This document shows, piece by piece, positions 35,022-43,387 of a stretch of 64,000 nt of DNA. Both the position numbers and the translations under genes were made by a program. The notes beneath the pieces were generated by a model. The model did no database searches. It had not been told where the DNA came from and was given only the letters and a program-made list of their open reading frames with translations. The stretch spans positions 4,712,001 to 4,776,000 of the forward strand of contig NZ_CP074102.1 in NCBI RefSeq assembly GCF_018310535.1, written 5' to 3'. Source of the DNA: Streptomyces mirabilis (GTDB lineage: Bacteria; Actinomycetota; Actinomycetes; Streptomycetales; Streptomycetaceae). How positions within the stretch are numbered: position 1 is the first letter of the stretch; every line of letters begins with the position of its first letter.

Positions 35022-36527
35022 TCACCCCTCCCCCGAAAACCGCTCCCTGAGCTTGTACTTGAGTACCTTCCGGAGTGTTTCGTTGCGGGGGAGGGCGTCC
35101 ACCACCTCCAACTGCTCGGGGATTTTGTGGACGGAGAGTCCTTCCCCGCGCAGGTACGAGACCACGACGGCGAGCGTCAGTTCGGCGGCGCCCGGGGGCT
35201 GTTCGACCACGGCGCAGACCCGCTCGCCGCGGTCGGCGTCCGGGAGGCCGATCACCGCGACGTCGCCGACGGCCGGGTGCCGGTGCAGCAGGTCCTCGAT
35301 CTCCTTCGCGGAGATGTTCTCGCCCTTGCGGATGATGACGTCCTTCAGTCGCCCGGTGAGGACGAGGTGCCCGCTCTCCGTCAGACGGCCCACGTCACCG
35401 GTGATCAGGAACCCGTCCTCGTCGAAGGCCTCGGAGGTCTGCGCCGGGTCCAGATAGCCCTGACAGACGGCTTCCCCGCGCAGCCGTACCTCGCCGTCCA
35501 CGATCCGTATCTCCATGCCCGCCGGCGGCCTGCCCTCCGTCGTCGCGAGGTTCTCGGCCGTGTCGTCCGGCGCCCCCATCGTGATCATCGGGACCTCGGT
35601 CATCCCGTACCCGTGGGTGAGCTGCACACCCATCTCCCGTACGACGGAGTGGTACACCTCGGGCGGCTTCGGCGCGCCCCCGCCCGCCAGCAGTCGTAGC
35701 GTGGGGATGACCGGCTCGGACGGCCGCTTGCGCTGCTCGGCGAGGAACATCGAGTAGAACGCCGTCGAACCGCCCGCCACCGTCACCCCGTGCCGCCGGT
35801 ACTCCGCCAGCGCCGCCGGCAGCGCGAAGTGCTCGAACATCACCGCGGGGAAGCCGTACAGCAGCAGCATCACCGTGTAGTCGGGCCCGGCGATGTGCGC
35901 GTACGGGAAGGCCATCGAGCCCACGTCGGCGGCCGACAGCCGCAGCGCGTGGGCGAGGCACGACCCGCCCGCGATCAGCGAACGGTCCGTGTGGAGGACC
36001 CCCTTGGGGTCGGACGTCGTCCCTGAGGTCCAGTAGATCCAGCGGACCGAGGTGCCCTCGGCGGGCGGCGCGGGCAGCACGGCGGGATCGCCGTCCGGCA
36101 GCACGTCGTACGCCTCGAAGACACCCTTCGCACCGAGCCGCCGCGCCATCGCCGTGTGGTCGAACCCGCGCCACTCGCCCGGCACGGCGAAGTACTCGGC
36201 CTTGGACTCCCTGAGCGCGAAGCCGACCTCGCGGTCGCGGTAGAAGGGGATCACCGGGGACTGCACGGAGCCGAGGCGGGCCAGGGCGAAGGACAGCAGA
36301 GCGGTCTCGACACGGGTGGGCAGCTGCCAGGCGACCACCGTGCCGGGGCGTACGCCCATGTCGTACAGGCCCGCCGCCACCCGCTCGGCGCGGTCGCGCA
36401 ACTCGCCGAAGCTCAGGGTGCGGTCGCCCTGGAGGAGGACCGGGCGGTCGGGGGTGAGGTCGGCCCGGCGGGCGACCAGTTCCCAGAGGGTGCGGGATGC
36501 GCTCAGTGCGTGGGCGATGTCGTTCAC
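35022..36527 (-). CDS. AMP-dependent acyl-CoA synthetase
   Basis: A 501-residue ANL ligase. The P-loop reads RWIYWTSGTTSDPKGVLHTD, then LTHGYGMTEVPMITMGAP, DGFLITGDVGRLTESGHLVL and RLKDVIIRKGENISAKEIED; the C-terminal lysine region is ALPRNETLRKVLKYKLRE. It resembles cyclohexanecarboxylate/fatty-acid-type synthetases. GTG 36527 has CAGGGGG at a good distance. Its promoter shares a divergent region with the amidohydrolase operon, where two CTGAC-N5-GTCAG dyads lie (36557, 36647). It is the likely entry enzyme that activates the acid catabolised by this regulon. Confidence 0.93.
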   Translation of the reverse strand: MNDIAHALSASRTLWELVARRADLTPDRPVLLQGDRTLSFGELRDRAERVAAGLYDMGVRPGTVVAWQLPTRVETALLSFALARLGSVQSPVIPFYRDREVGFALRESKAEYFAVPGEWRGFDHTAMARRLGAKGVFEAYDVLPDGDPAVLPAPPAEGTSVRWIYWTSGTTSDPKGVLHTDRSLIAGGSCLAHALRLSAADVGSMAFPYAHIAGPDYTVMLLLYGFPAVMFEHFALPAALAEYRRHGVTVAGGSTAFYSMFLAEQRKRPSEPVIPTLRLLAGGGAPKPPEVYHSVVREMGVQLTHGYGMTEVPMITMGAPDDTAENLATTEGRPPAGMEIRIVDGEVRLRGEAVCQGYLDPAQTSEAFDEDGFLITGDVGRLTESGHLVLTGRLKDVIIRKGENISAKEIEDLLHRHPAVGDVAVIGLPDADRGERVCAVVEQPPGAAELTLAVVVSYLRGEGLSVHKIPEQLEVVDALPRNETLRKVLKYKLRERFSGEG

Positions 36528-36556
36528 GGCGGCGGCCCCCTGTGACCGTGATGCAG

Positions 36557-36571
36557 CTGACGGACAGTCAG
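36557..36571. promoter_or_regulatory. Regulon operator 1: CTGAC-GGACA-GTCAG
   Basis: A perfect 5+5 dyad 30 bp upstream of the acyl-CoA synthetase start. It belongs to a set of eight 15-bp sites found only at catabolic promoters between 36.5 and 56.9 kb. Confidence 0.75.
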
Positions 36572-36646
36572 ATCGTGGGCAGAGCGTAGGGCTCGGCGCC
36601 TTGTCGGTCCAGGGGTGCGGGGCTAGCCTGCTGGGGAAGTGGAAAT

Positions 36647-36661
36647 CTGACGACCCATCAG
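36647..36661. promoter_or_regulatory. Regulon operator 2: CTGAC-GACCC-ATCAG
   Basis: One mismatch to CTGAC-N5-GTCAG; extended as ATCTGA-N7-TCAGAT. It lies 27 bp upstream of the amidohydrolase ATG, facing away from operator 1. Confidence 0.7.
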
Positions 36662-36687
36662 ATATGTACGCCAGGCGGAGGGGAACC

Positions 36688-37881
36688 ATGACCGAACTGC
36701 CCCGCATCATCAGCGTCGACGACCATGTGATCGAGCCCGCGCACCTCTTCGAGACCTGGCTGCCGAAGAAGTACCAGGACCGGGGACCCAAGCCCCTCAC
36801 GGCCGGAATCGGTGAACTCGCCTACGTCGGCGGCAAGTACCAGATCACCATGGACCCGGACGGCCCGCCCACCGACTGGTGGATCTACGAGGACCTCAAG
36901 TTCCCGTACAAGCGCAACATCGCCGCCGTCGGCTTCGACCGCGACGAGATGACCCTGGAGGGCATCACGCGCGCGGAGATGCGGCGCGGCTGCTGGGACC
37001 CCGTCGAGCGGCTCAAGGACATGGACCTCAACCACGTCGAGGGAAGCCTCTGTTTCCCGACCTTCCCCCGCTTCTGCGGGCAGACCTTCGCCGAGGCGCA
37101 CGACAAGGAAGTGGCCCTGGCCTGCGTGCGCGCGTACAACGACTGGATGGTCGAGGAGTGGTGCGGCGACAGCGGCGGCCGGCTGATCCCGCTGTGCCTC
37201 ATCCCGCTGTGGGACATCGAACTGGCGGTCGCGGAGATCCGGCGCAACGCCGCGCGCGGAGTGAAGGCGGTGACGTTCTCCGAGATCCCCACCCACCTCG
37301 GCCTGCCCTCCATCCACTCCGGCTACTGGGACCCGTTCCTCGCGGTCTGCCAGGAGACGGGGACGGTCGTGAACATGCACATCGGTTCCTCGTCGCAGAT
37401 GCCCGCCGCCTCCCCGGACGCGCCGCCCGCCGTGCAGGCCTCGCTGTCCTTCAACAACGCGATGGCCTCGATGATGGACTTCCTGTTCAGCGGGGTGCTG
37501 GTGAAGTTCCCGCGCCTCAAACTCGCCTATTCCGAGGGGCAGATGGGCTGGATCCCGTATGCCCTGGAGCGCGCAGACGACGTCTGGCAGGAGCACCGCG
37601 CCTGGGGTGGCGTCCGGGACCTCATCCCGGAGCCGCCCTCGACGTACTACTACCGGCAGATCTTCTGCTGCTTCTTCCGCGACAAGCACGGCGTCGCCTC
37701 GCTGGACGTCGTGGGACGGGACAACGCGACCTTCGAGACCGACTACCCGCACGTCGACTCGACCTTCCCGCACACCAAGGAGGTCGCCCTCGACCATGTG
37801 AAGGGCCTCGACGACGAGACGATCTACAAGCTGATGCGCGGCAACGCCATCCGCATGCTCGACCTGGACCTCGACAAGTAG
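36688..37881 (+). CDS. Amidohydrolase-family (amidohydrolase_2) metal-dependent hydrolase
   Basis: A 397-residue TIM-barrel hydrolase/decarboxylase-like protein. Metal-site features of the family are ISVDDHVIEPAHLFETWL at the N-terminus, GTVVNMHIGSSSQMP in the middle and NATFETDYPHVDSTFPHT near the end. Relatives act on ring-opened or carboxylated intermediates, including ACMSD-type decarboxylases and CoA-thioester-linked hydrolases. ATG 36688 has CGGAGGGG upstream. It begins an operon with two acyl-CoA dehydrogenase genes 7 and 9 bp apart and has a regulon operator 27 bp upstream. Confidence 0.9.
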   Translation: MTELPRIISVDDHVIEPAHLFETWLPKKYQDRGPKPLTAGIGELAYVGGKYQITMDPDGPPTDWWIYEDLKFPYKRNIAAVGFDRDEMTLEGITRAEMRRGCWDPVERLKDMDLNHVEGSLCFPTFPRFCGQTFAEAHDKEVALACVRAYNDWMVEEWCGDSGGRLIPLCLIPLWDIELAVAEIRRNAARGVKAVTFSEIPTHLGLPSIHSGYWDPFLAVCQETGTVVNMHIGSSSQMPAASPDAPPAVQASLSFNNAMASMMDFLFSGVLVKFPRLKLAYSEGQMGWIPYALERADDVWQEHRAWGGVRDLIPEPPSTYYYRQIFCCFFRDKHGVASLDVVGRDNATFETDYPHVDSTFPHTKEVALDHVKGLDDETIYKLMRGNAIRMLDLDLDK

Positions 37882-37888
37882 CGGGCCC

Positions 37889-39043
37889 ATGGACCTCACG
37901 TACACCCCCGAGGAGGAGGAGTTCCGCGCCCGGCTGCGGGAGTGGCTCGCCGGGGTGCTCCCGGCGCTGCCCCCGAAACCGTCCCCGGACGACTGGCCCG
38001 GCCGGCGGGCGTACGACCTCGGGTGGCAGCGGATGCTGTACGACGCCGGATACGCGGGGCTGCACTGGCCCGTCGACGCCGGGGGCCGGGGTGCCACGCC
38101 GACCCAGCACCTCATCTACCTGGAGGAGACGGAAAAGGCGGGCGCCCCCTACGTAGGGGCCAATTTCGTCGGACTGCTGCACGCCGGGCCGACCATCGCC
38201 TCCGAAGGGACCCCCGCACAGCGGGCGCGCTGGCTGCCGCCGGTGCTGCGAGGCGAGGAGGTCTGGTGCCAGGGGTTCAGCGAACCGGACGCCGGCTCGG
38301 ACCTCGCGGCGCTGCGCACACGCGCGTGGCGGGACGGCGACGACTACGTAGTGAGCGGGTCCAAGATCTGGACCTCCCACGCCGAGGTCGCCGACTGGTG
38401 CGAGCTGCTGGTCAGGACCGACCCGGCGGCCCCGAAGCACCGCGGGATCTCGTGGCTCGCGATGCCCATGGACGCGCCCGGGATCACCGTCCGGCCGCTG
38501 CGCACCCTCGCGGGCTCGACCGAGTTCGCGGAGGTCTTCCTCGACGAGGTGCGGGTGCCCGTCTCACACCGGGTCGGCGCCGAGAACGACGGCTGGCGCG
38601 TGACCATGGTGACCCTGTCGTACGAGCGCGGTACCGCCTTCGTGGGCGAGGTCGTGGCCTGCCGGCGGGTGCTGGGGGAGGTCGCGCGCGAGGCCCGCAA
38701 GAACGGCCGCTGGGACGATCCGGCACTCCGGCGGCGGCTGGGCGGGCTCAACGCCGAGTTCCGCGCGCTGTGGCGGCTCACGCAGTGGAACGTGAGCGAG
38801 GCACAGAGGAACGGGGGAGTGCCGGGAGTCGGCGGTTCGGTTTTCAAACTGAGGTACTCACACGCGCGGCAGGAGCTGTACGACGCCGCCGCCGAGGTTC
38901 TCGGGCCCGAGGCACTGGACCTGGGCAGAGAGTGGACCCTCGACCGGCTCAGCTCCCTGTCGTACACCATCGCGGCCGGCACCTCGCAGATCCAGCACAA
39001 CATCGTGGCCGAGCGGATCCTGGGCCTGCCGAAGGGACGGTGA
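37889..39043 (+). CDS. Acyl-CoA dehydrogenase (large subunit of a probable pair)
   Basis: A 384-residue FAD acyl-CoA dehydrogenase: LYDAGYAGLHWPVDAGGRGA, WCQGFSEPDAGSDLAALRTR, VVSGSKIWTSHAEVADWCEL, AEVFLDEVRVPVSHRVGAEN, and the C-terminal SLSYTIAAGTSQIQHNIVAE with RILGLPKGR. Two adjacent, unequal acyl-CoA dehydrogenase genes in actinobacteria often encode alpha2beta2 enzymes acting on steroid or other bulky CoA esters (FadE28-FadE29 type). The gene downstream is a shorter partner, so a heteromer is likely here. Confidence 0.92.
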   Translation: MDLTYTPEEEEFRARLREWLAGVLPALPPKPSPDDWPGRRAYDLGWQRMLYDAGYAGLHWPVDAGGRGATPTQHLIYLEETEKAGAPYVGANFVGLLHAGPTIASEGTPAQRARWLPPVLRGEEVWCQGFSEPDAGSDLAALRTRAWRDGDDYVVSGSKIWTSHAEVADWCELLVRTDPAAPKHRGISWLAMPMDAPGITVRPLRTLAGSTEFAEVFLDEVRVPVSHRVGAENDGWRVTMVTLSYERGTAFVGEVVACRRVLGEVAREARKNGRWDDPALRRRLGGLNAEFRALWRLTQWNVSEAQRNGGVPGVGGSVFKLRYSHARQELYDAAAEVLGPEALDLGREWTLDRLSSLSYTIAAGTSQIQHNIVAERILGLPKGR

Positions 39044-39052
39044 GTACTCCCC

Positions 39053-39982
39053 GTGGACTTCCAACTCACGGACGACCAGCGAGCCTTGAAGGCGGGCGTG
39101 CGCGAGCTGCTCGCGGCGCGGTTCGGCCGGGAACGGCTGCGCGCCGCCGTGGACGAGGGGCCGAGGCTCGACCGGGCCCTGTGGCGTGAGCTCGGTGAGG
39201 CGGGGTTCTTCGCGCTGCGCCTGCCCGAGGCGGACGGCGGCGTCGGGCTCGGCCTCCCGGAGGCGGTGCTCGTCTTCGAGGAGGCGGGGCGGGTCCTGCT
39301 GCCCGGCCCGCTGATCGCCACGCATCTCGCGGCGGGCGTGGTGGACGGGGCCGCCACCGGGGAGACCGTGGTGACGGCCGTGGACGGCGGCGGCCTGGTG
39401 GAGTGGCTGGCCGAGGCGGACGTCGTACGCGGGGACGCGACCGGCGCCGAGCCGCTGCGGCCGGTGGACCCACTGACGCCGCTGCACCGGGTACCCGTAT
39501 CCGGCGGGGCCGGTCTCACCGGCGTACGCCCCGTGGGTTCCACCGGCGCACTCCCCACGGCTCCCCTCACTTCGCTCTTCACGGCGGCCGAACAGCTCGG
39601 CACCGCCGCCCGCGCCTGCGAGACGGCCGTGCAACACGCCCGGGCCCGCGAGCAGTTCGGGCAGCCGATCGGGGCCTTCCAGGCGATCAAGCACCTGTGC
39701 GCGCAGATGCTGGTGCGGGTGGAACTGGCGCGCGCCGCGGTCTACGCCGCCGCCGTCACGGCCGACCCCGTGGACATCGCGGCGGCCCGGCTGCTCGCCG
39801 ACGAGGCCGCCGTGCGCGGCGCCCGCGACTGCCTCCAGGTGCACGGCGGCATGGGCTTCACCTGGGAGTCCGACGTCCATCTGTTTCTGAAGCGGGCTTG
39901 GACGCGAACCCAACGTACGGGCGGTGTTACGGAGAGTGAGGAACTGTTGGCGGCCGACCTGGTGTCCGCGGTGGGCCGATAG
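39053..39982 (+). CDS. Acyl-CoA dehydrogenase, short partner subunit
   Basis: A 309-residue protein, 60-70 residues shorter than a standard acyl-CoA dehydrogenase. The N-terminal helical domain (FQLTDDQRALKAGVRELLAA, EAGFFALRLPEADGGVG) and C-terminal helical domain (QHARAREQFGQPIGAFQAIK, ARDCLQVHGGMGFTWESDVH, LFLKRAW) are present, but the middle beta-domain is truncated and lacks the usual TEP-AGSD segment. That matches the non-catalytic or complementing subunit of heteromeric dehydrogenases. GTG 39053 is 9 bp after the large-subunit stop. Confidence 0.9.
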   Translation: MDFQLTDDQRALKAGVRELLAARFGRERLRAAVDEGPRLDRALWRELGEAGFFALRLPEADGGVGLGLPEAVLVFEEAGRVLLPGPLIATHLAAGVVDGAATGETVVTAVDGGGLVEWLAEADVVRGDATGAEPLRPVDPLTPLHRVPVSGGAGLTGVRPVGSTGALPTAPLTSLFTAAEQLGTAARACETAVQHARAREQFGQPIGAFQAIKHLCAQMLVRVELARAAVYAAAVTADPVDIAAARLLADEAAVRGARDCLQVHGGMGFTWESDVHLFLKRAWTRTQRTGGVTESEELLAADLVSAVGR

Positions 39983-40458
39983 GGCTCTGCACAGGCACGG
40001 TCCGGAAAGGGGCGCGATGAATGTCGCGGATCGTGGCATACCGGAATTACGGAGCGTTGATATCGGGTTGTGTCCTACGCGTGACTTGTCACGGCCTGGA
40101 GTCGGCGGCGGGCTCGGGTACCTTGTGTGGGATGCGAGTGGTTCCGAGATCGAGCGATCCCGGTGTTGCCCTTGAGGCCGCGCCGGATCCGGCGATGCTC
40201 GCCGCTCGCAAGGCAGTGCGGACCCCCGCGACTGCCTGTTCGACTCCCCGTGGCGAGCGTCGCACAGTATGCCGCACGCGTACTCCTTCGCGCTGGAATA
40301 TGCCCGAAGCGCTTGTTGGGGTGACTGTACGTCAACCATGCTGTCTCTCAAGGGAATCACGTTCCGTGATCCTGGTTCTGGTCATGCAGGTCATGGCCAC
40401 GATCGTGGCCCTCGTGAGGCGCGAGGCGATGTGTCCGCCGGTTCGGATGGTGTGAGCG
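39983..40458 (+). other. 476-bp intergenic region without a firm gene
   Basis: An open frame of about 108 codons from ATG 40132 to 40455 (MRVVPRSSDPGVALEAAPDP...) ends just before the next GTG. Its composition is unusual: Cys-, Thr- and Arg-rich, with lower third-position GC than the neighbours. I cannot relate it to a family and treat it as a long promoter/leader region of the ATP-binding gene. GC content falls visibly around 40040-40090 and 40310-40380. Confidence 0.3.
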
Positions 40459-40941
40459 GTGCAGGTGCTTCAAGTGCAGCTGGAGATCCGGCCCGACCCC
40501 GCGGAGGTGGGGCGAGCTCGGAGGTGGGCCCGTTCGCGGCTCGCCGGGTCCGGGATAGGGGTCGATGAGCCGCTCGCCGAGACGCTGATCCTGCTCGTCT
40601 CCGAACTCGTCACCAACGCCGTGGTGCACACCGGCTGTCCGGCCGTGCTGCGGCTGTCCCTGCCGGGCGTCCTCGGTGAGTCCATCGGGACCGTCCGCCT
40701 GGAGGTGGCCGACTCCAGCGCCCGCCCCCCGGTGCCCCGGCACGCCGAGGGCGACGAGACCAACGGCCGCGGCCTGGAGTTGGTCGACGGTCTGGCGGAC
40801 CGCTGGGGCTGGAATCCCGAGGGTGCCGGCAAGAGCATCTGGTGTGAGGTCGACCGCTGTACGCAGGGTGCCCGGGCGGGGGTCGCGTACGCGGCTTCCT
40901 CCTACGAGGGCTTCGCGTACGAGGCGTACGAGGCGGTCTAG
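40459..40941 (+). CDS. ATP-binding (HATPase_c, RsbW/SpoIIAB-like) regulatory protein
   Basis: A 160-residue GHKL-type ATP-binding protein of the Streptomyces anti-sigma/serine-kinase family. The N-box is LILLVSELVTNAVVHTGCPA (about residues 45-64); the G1 region is LRLEVADSSARPPVPR, lacking the fully canonical DxGxG; the G2-like segment is TNGRGLELVDGLADRWGWNP. A Tyr/Ala-rich tail (YEGFAYEAYEAV) ends it. Such proteins can phosphorylate STAS antagonists such as the one at 33925, but many are orphans. It is followed by a terminator-like hairpin and carries no regulon operator. Confidence 0.88.
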   Translation: MQVLQVQLEIRPDPAEVGRARRWARSRLAGSGIGVDEPLAETLILLVSELVTNAVVHTGCPAVLRLSLPGVLGESIGTVRLEVADSSARPPVPRHAEGDETNGRGLELVDGLADRWGWNPEGAGKSIWCEVDRCTQGARAGVAYAASSYEGFAYEAYEAV

Positions 40942-40956
40942 TCCGCGTCCGCACCC

Positions 40957-40981
40957 GCTCCCGTACCTCTGGTGCGGGAGC
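40957..40981 (+). terminator. Terminator-like hairpin after the ATP-binding gene
   Basis: GCTCCCG (40957-40963) pairs with CGGGAGC (40975-40981), extended inward by ACC/GGT. A second perfect hairpin CGTGCA-TTTG-TGCACG lies at 40988-41003. Confidence 0.65.
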
Positions 40982-41003
40982 ACGGTTCGTGCATTTGTGC
41001 ACG

Positions 41004-41368
41004 CGTTCCGTTTCCACGGCCCGGGTCGGGGCCGAGTGCGCCGGGATGTGCTTCCGTGCGCGCCGTCGCAAAGGGCGCGTAAGTGATAATTCCCCGAACG
41101 GGTGTTGACGTGGCGTGTCCGTTTGATCACGCTTGTGTTCAGCGATTCGCCGCGAGGGGACGGCGAGGGTTTCGGTGACGGGAGCCCTCGGTGAGTGCGG
41201 GTCGCGATTCGGCGTCGGCTCCTACAGGGCCAGAGGGAGCAGGGCGGGTACGCCGGAACCGACTGGCGGCGCGCGATGCCGTGCTCGGGGCGCGCAGTGG
41301 CGCGCCGCCAGCCGACCCTTTCCCCGGCCGCCGGCCGACCTTTCCCCGAAGGCTCCTTGGGGCTCATC
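41004..41368 (+). other. Intergenic region with a possible orphan 5' gene end
   Basis: TTGACG at 41103 may be a -35 element on the plus strand. A GTG at 41191 has a good ribosome site (GGGAG) and opens a frame (VSAGRDSASAPTGPEGAGRV RRNRLAARDAVLG) that runs antisense into the cyclase-family gene to 41589. The first 35 residues look gene-like, the rest does not, so this may be the start of a truncated gene. No family assignment is possible. Confidence 0.3.
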
Positions 41369-42295
41369 TCAGAGGATGGCCACCGGTGCCACGGGGGTGC
41401 CCGTGCCGCCGACGAAGGGTTCCGGCATCGCGGACAGCAGGAAGGCGTAGCGATTCTCTTGTCCACAGGCTGTGGACAACTCTTCGAGATTCCAGTTCTG
41501 GCCCTGCAGCATCCCCATCTCGACCAGGTCGAGCGCATGTACGGGCAGCCACAGGTCCTCGATTTCGGGAGGGAAGATCTCAAAAGTGAGAGTGTCGTTC
41601 GCGACGGCCGCGACATCGCGTGCGTGGAACCACTCCGGTGTGCGGATCGACAGCCCGGGCGACGGATACCCGTACGCGTGCTTGTCGCCGGCCAGGTAGA
41701 CCTGGATCTGCCCGGTCCGTACGAGCGCGATGTCCCCGGACCGCACCCGCGTGCCCGCCAACTCCTCCGCCGCGTCGAGGTCTTCGGGGGTCACGGCGTG
41801 ACCGCCGTCGAGGCGGTCGACGCCCCGCGCGCGCGGGATGTCGAGCAGGACCCCCCGCGAGACGAGGTGCCGGGGCTTGTCGATGCCGCTGAACTCGGCG
41901 CCGCCGTGCGGGGTGATCGTGCCGGCCGGGCGGCCGTTGTAGAGCTTCCCGGAGTGCGAGACATGGGTGAGCGCGTCCCAGTGGGTCGCCGCCTGGAGCC
42001 CCAGAGTCACGGCGTCGTCGCTGCACGCGACCGTTCCCGGGCCGAAGATCTCCTGGTTGATCTGCACCATGACGTGCAGCGGATTGATCCGCCCAGGGAT
42101 CATCCCGGTCTGCACCCCGTCCTGCTGGAGAGGGAGCGCGAGCGGAACACGCCGCCCCGTGCGGACGCAGGCGACGGCCTCTCGTACCACCTCGTCGGTG
42201 ATCAGGTTCAGGGTCCCGATCTCGTCGTCGGCGCCCCAACGCCCCCAGTTGTTCACGCGCTTGGCGATGTCGTGGAACTCGACCGGAAGTGACAT
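41369..42295 (-). CDS. Cyclase-family (kynurenine formamidase-like) hydrolase
   Basis: A 308-residue member of the cyclase/KynB-like metal hydrolase family. The metal motif is ATHWDALTHVSHSGKLYNGR (H-x-D-x-x-x-H), preceded by GTLNLITDEVVREAVACV and followed by LLDIPRARGVDRLDGGHAVT, with DLWLPVHALDLVEMGMLQGQ near the end. Relatives hydrolyse amide, lactone or ring substrates. ATG 42295 has GGAGGA 5 bp upstream. It is divergent from the SDR operon across two regulon operators (42326, 42358). Its 3' end contains a DnaA-box pair. Confidence 0.9.
   Translation of the reverse strand: MSLPVEFHDIAKRVNNWGRWGADDEIGTLNLITDEVVREAVACVRTGRRVPLALPLQQDGVQTGMIPGRINPLHVMVQINQEIFGPGTVACSDDAVTLGLQAATHWDALTHVSHSGKLYNGRPAGTITPHGGAEFSGIDKPRHLVSRGVLLDIPRARGVDRLDGGHAVTPEDLDAAEELAGTRVRSGDIALVRTGQIQVYLAGDKHAYGYPSPGLSIRTPEWFHARDVAAVANDTLTFEIFPPEIEDLWLPVHALDLVEMGMLQGQNWNLEELSTACGQENRYAFLLSAMPEPFVGGTGTPVAPVAIL
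41459..41479. other. Two inverted DnaA boxes inside a CDS
   Basis: TTGTCCACA (41459-41467) and TGTGGACAA (41471-41479) are separated by GGC. TTGTCCACA is the preferred Streptomyces DnaA box. They lie within the coding sequence of the cyclase-family gene (residues ELSTACGQ). Confidence 0.7.
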
Positions 42296-42325
42296 GAGTC
42301 CTCCGCGGGGCTTGTCTCCGGGTAT

Positions 42326-42340
42326 CTGACGGGTCGTAGA
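42326..42340. promoter_or_regulatory. Regulon operator 3 (degenerate): CTGAC-GGGTC-GTAGA
   Basis: The left half-site is perfect and the right has mismatches. It lies 31 bp upstream of the cyclase-family start, in the same divergent region as operator 4. Confidence 0.5.
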
Positions 42341-42357
42341 ATCCGAGGAGACCGAAT

Positions 42358-42372
42358 CTAACGGACCGTCAG
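42358..42372. promoter_or_regulatory. Regulon operator 4: CTAAC-GGACC-GTCAG
   Basis: One mismatch in the 5+5 dyad; the longer near-palindrome TCTAACGG-A-CCGTCAGA surrounds it. It lies 23 bp upstream of the SDR GTG. Confidence 0.7.
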
Positions 42373-42394
42373 AAACTGCGGGAAGGGGCCGGAC

Positions 42395-43309
42395 GTGGGG
42401 AACTTCTTGGCAGGAAAGGTCATCGCCGTGACGGGGGCGGGCCGCGGGATCGGCCGCGCCGTCGCGCTCGCCGCGGCGGCCGAGGGCGCACGGGTCGTCG
42501 TCAACGACTACGGGGTGTCCATCGAGGGCGCCGAGCCGACCAGTTCGATCGCCGACGCCGTGGTCAAGGAGATCGAGGCGGCGGGCGGGGAAGCGGTCGC
42601 GGTGGCCGACGACATCTCCACGATGGCCGGCGGCCAGCGGGTCGTCGACGCGGCGCTGACCTCGTACGGGCGCATCGACGGAGTGGTGTGCGTGGCCGGC
42701 ATCCTGCGTGAACGGATGCTCTTCAACATGTCCGAGGAGGAGTGGGACCCAGTCGTCGCCACCCACCTGAAGGGCACGTTCACGGTCTTCCGGGCGGCCT
42801 CGGCGGTCATGCGCAAACAGGGCGCGGGCACGCTGATCGGCTTCACCAGCGGCAACCACCAGGGCTCGGTCGCGCAGGCCAACTACAGCGCGGCGAAGGG
42901 CGGGATCATCTCGCTGGTCCGCAGCGCGGCACTGGGCCTGCACAAGTACGGGGTGACGGCGAACGCGGTGGCACCGGTCGCCCGTACCCGCATGTCGGCC
43001 AATGTCCCCATGGAGCTGAAGGAGATCGGCGAACCGGAGGACGTGGCCGCGCTGGTGGTCTACCTCCTCTCCGACCGTGCCCGCGAGGAACGCATCACCG
43101 GGCAGGTCTACACGATCGCCGGCCCGAAGATCGCGGTGTGGGCACAGCCGCGGGAGCTGCGCGCCGGATACGCGGACGGCGGCCCCTGGACTCCCGAGCG
43201 GATCGCGGACTTCCTGCCGGGGACCGTGGGCGTGGACCCCATGCCCCTGCTGGAACAGGTGGAGGCGATGGCGCGGGCGGCCGCGCAAAAGGCGCGGCCG
43301 AACGCGTGA
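42395..43309 (+). CDS. SDR-family oxidoreductase, probable 3-hydroxyacyl-CoA dehydrogenase
   Basis: A 304-residue short-chain dehydrogenase. Cofactor motif VTGAGRGIGRAVALAAAAEG; the insert VVVNDYGVSIEGAEPTSSIA after the second strand is the NDxG pattern of multifunctional beta-oxidation-type (MFE-2-like) SDRs; active site Ser in GFTSGNHQGSVAQ and YSAAK. GTG 42395 is preceded by GGAAGGGG. It is the first gene of an operon with an acyl-CoA dehydrogenase and an alcohol dehydrogenase, and has a regulon operator just upstream. It likely oxidises a 3-hydroxyacyl-CoA intermediate. Confidence 0.92.
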   Translation: MGNFLAGKVIAVTGAGRGIGRAVALAAAAEGARVVVNDYGVSIEGAEPTSSIADAVVKEIEAAGGEAVAVADDISTMAGGQRVVDAALTSYGRIDGVVCVAGILRERMLFNMSEEEWDPVVATHLKGTFTVFRAASAVMRKQGAGTLIGFTSGNHQGSVAQANYSAAKGGIISLVRSAALGLHKYGVTANAVAPVARTRMSANVPMELKEIGEPEDVAALVVYLLSDRAREERITGQVYTIAGPKIAVWAQPRELRAGYADGGPWTPERIADFLPGTVGVDPMPLLEQVEAMARAAAQKARPNA

Positions 43310-43351
43310 GGTGCGGCTGAACGCGTGAGGTGCGGCTGAACGCGTGAGGTG
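43295..43351 (+). repeat. Three tandem 19-bp repeats at the SDR stop codon
   Basis: Units at 43295, 43314 and 43333 (CGGCTGAACGCGTGAGGTG; the first has one change) begin in the last five SDR codons and fill the gap to the dehydrogenase gene. Confidence 0.9.
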
Positions 43352-43387
43352 CCGTTGTTCTGTTGGGCCCGCGGGCGAGGGGGACAC

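Noticed and set aside
41459..41479. Replication origin
   Set aside because: Only two boxes plus one distant one, within a CDS, with no dnaA or dnaN nearby; oriC in Streptomyces has many boxes.
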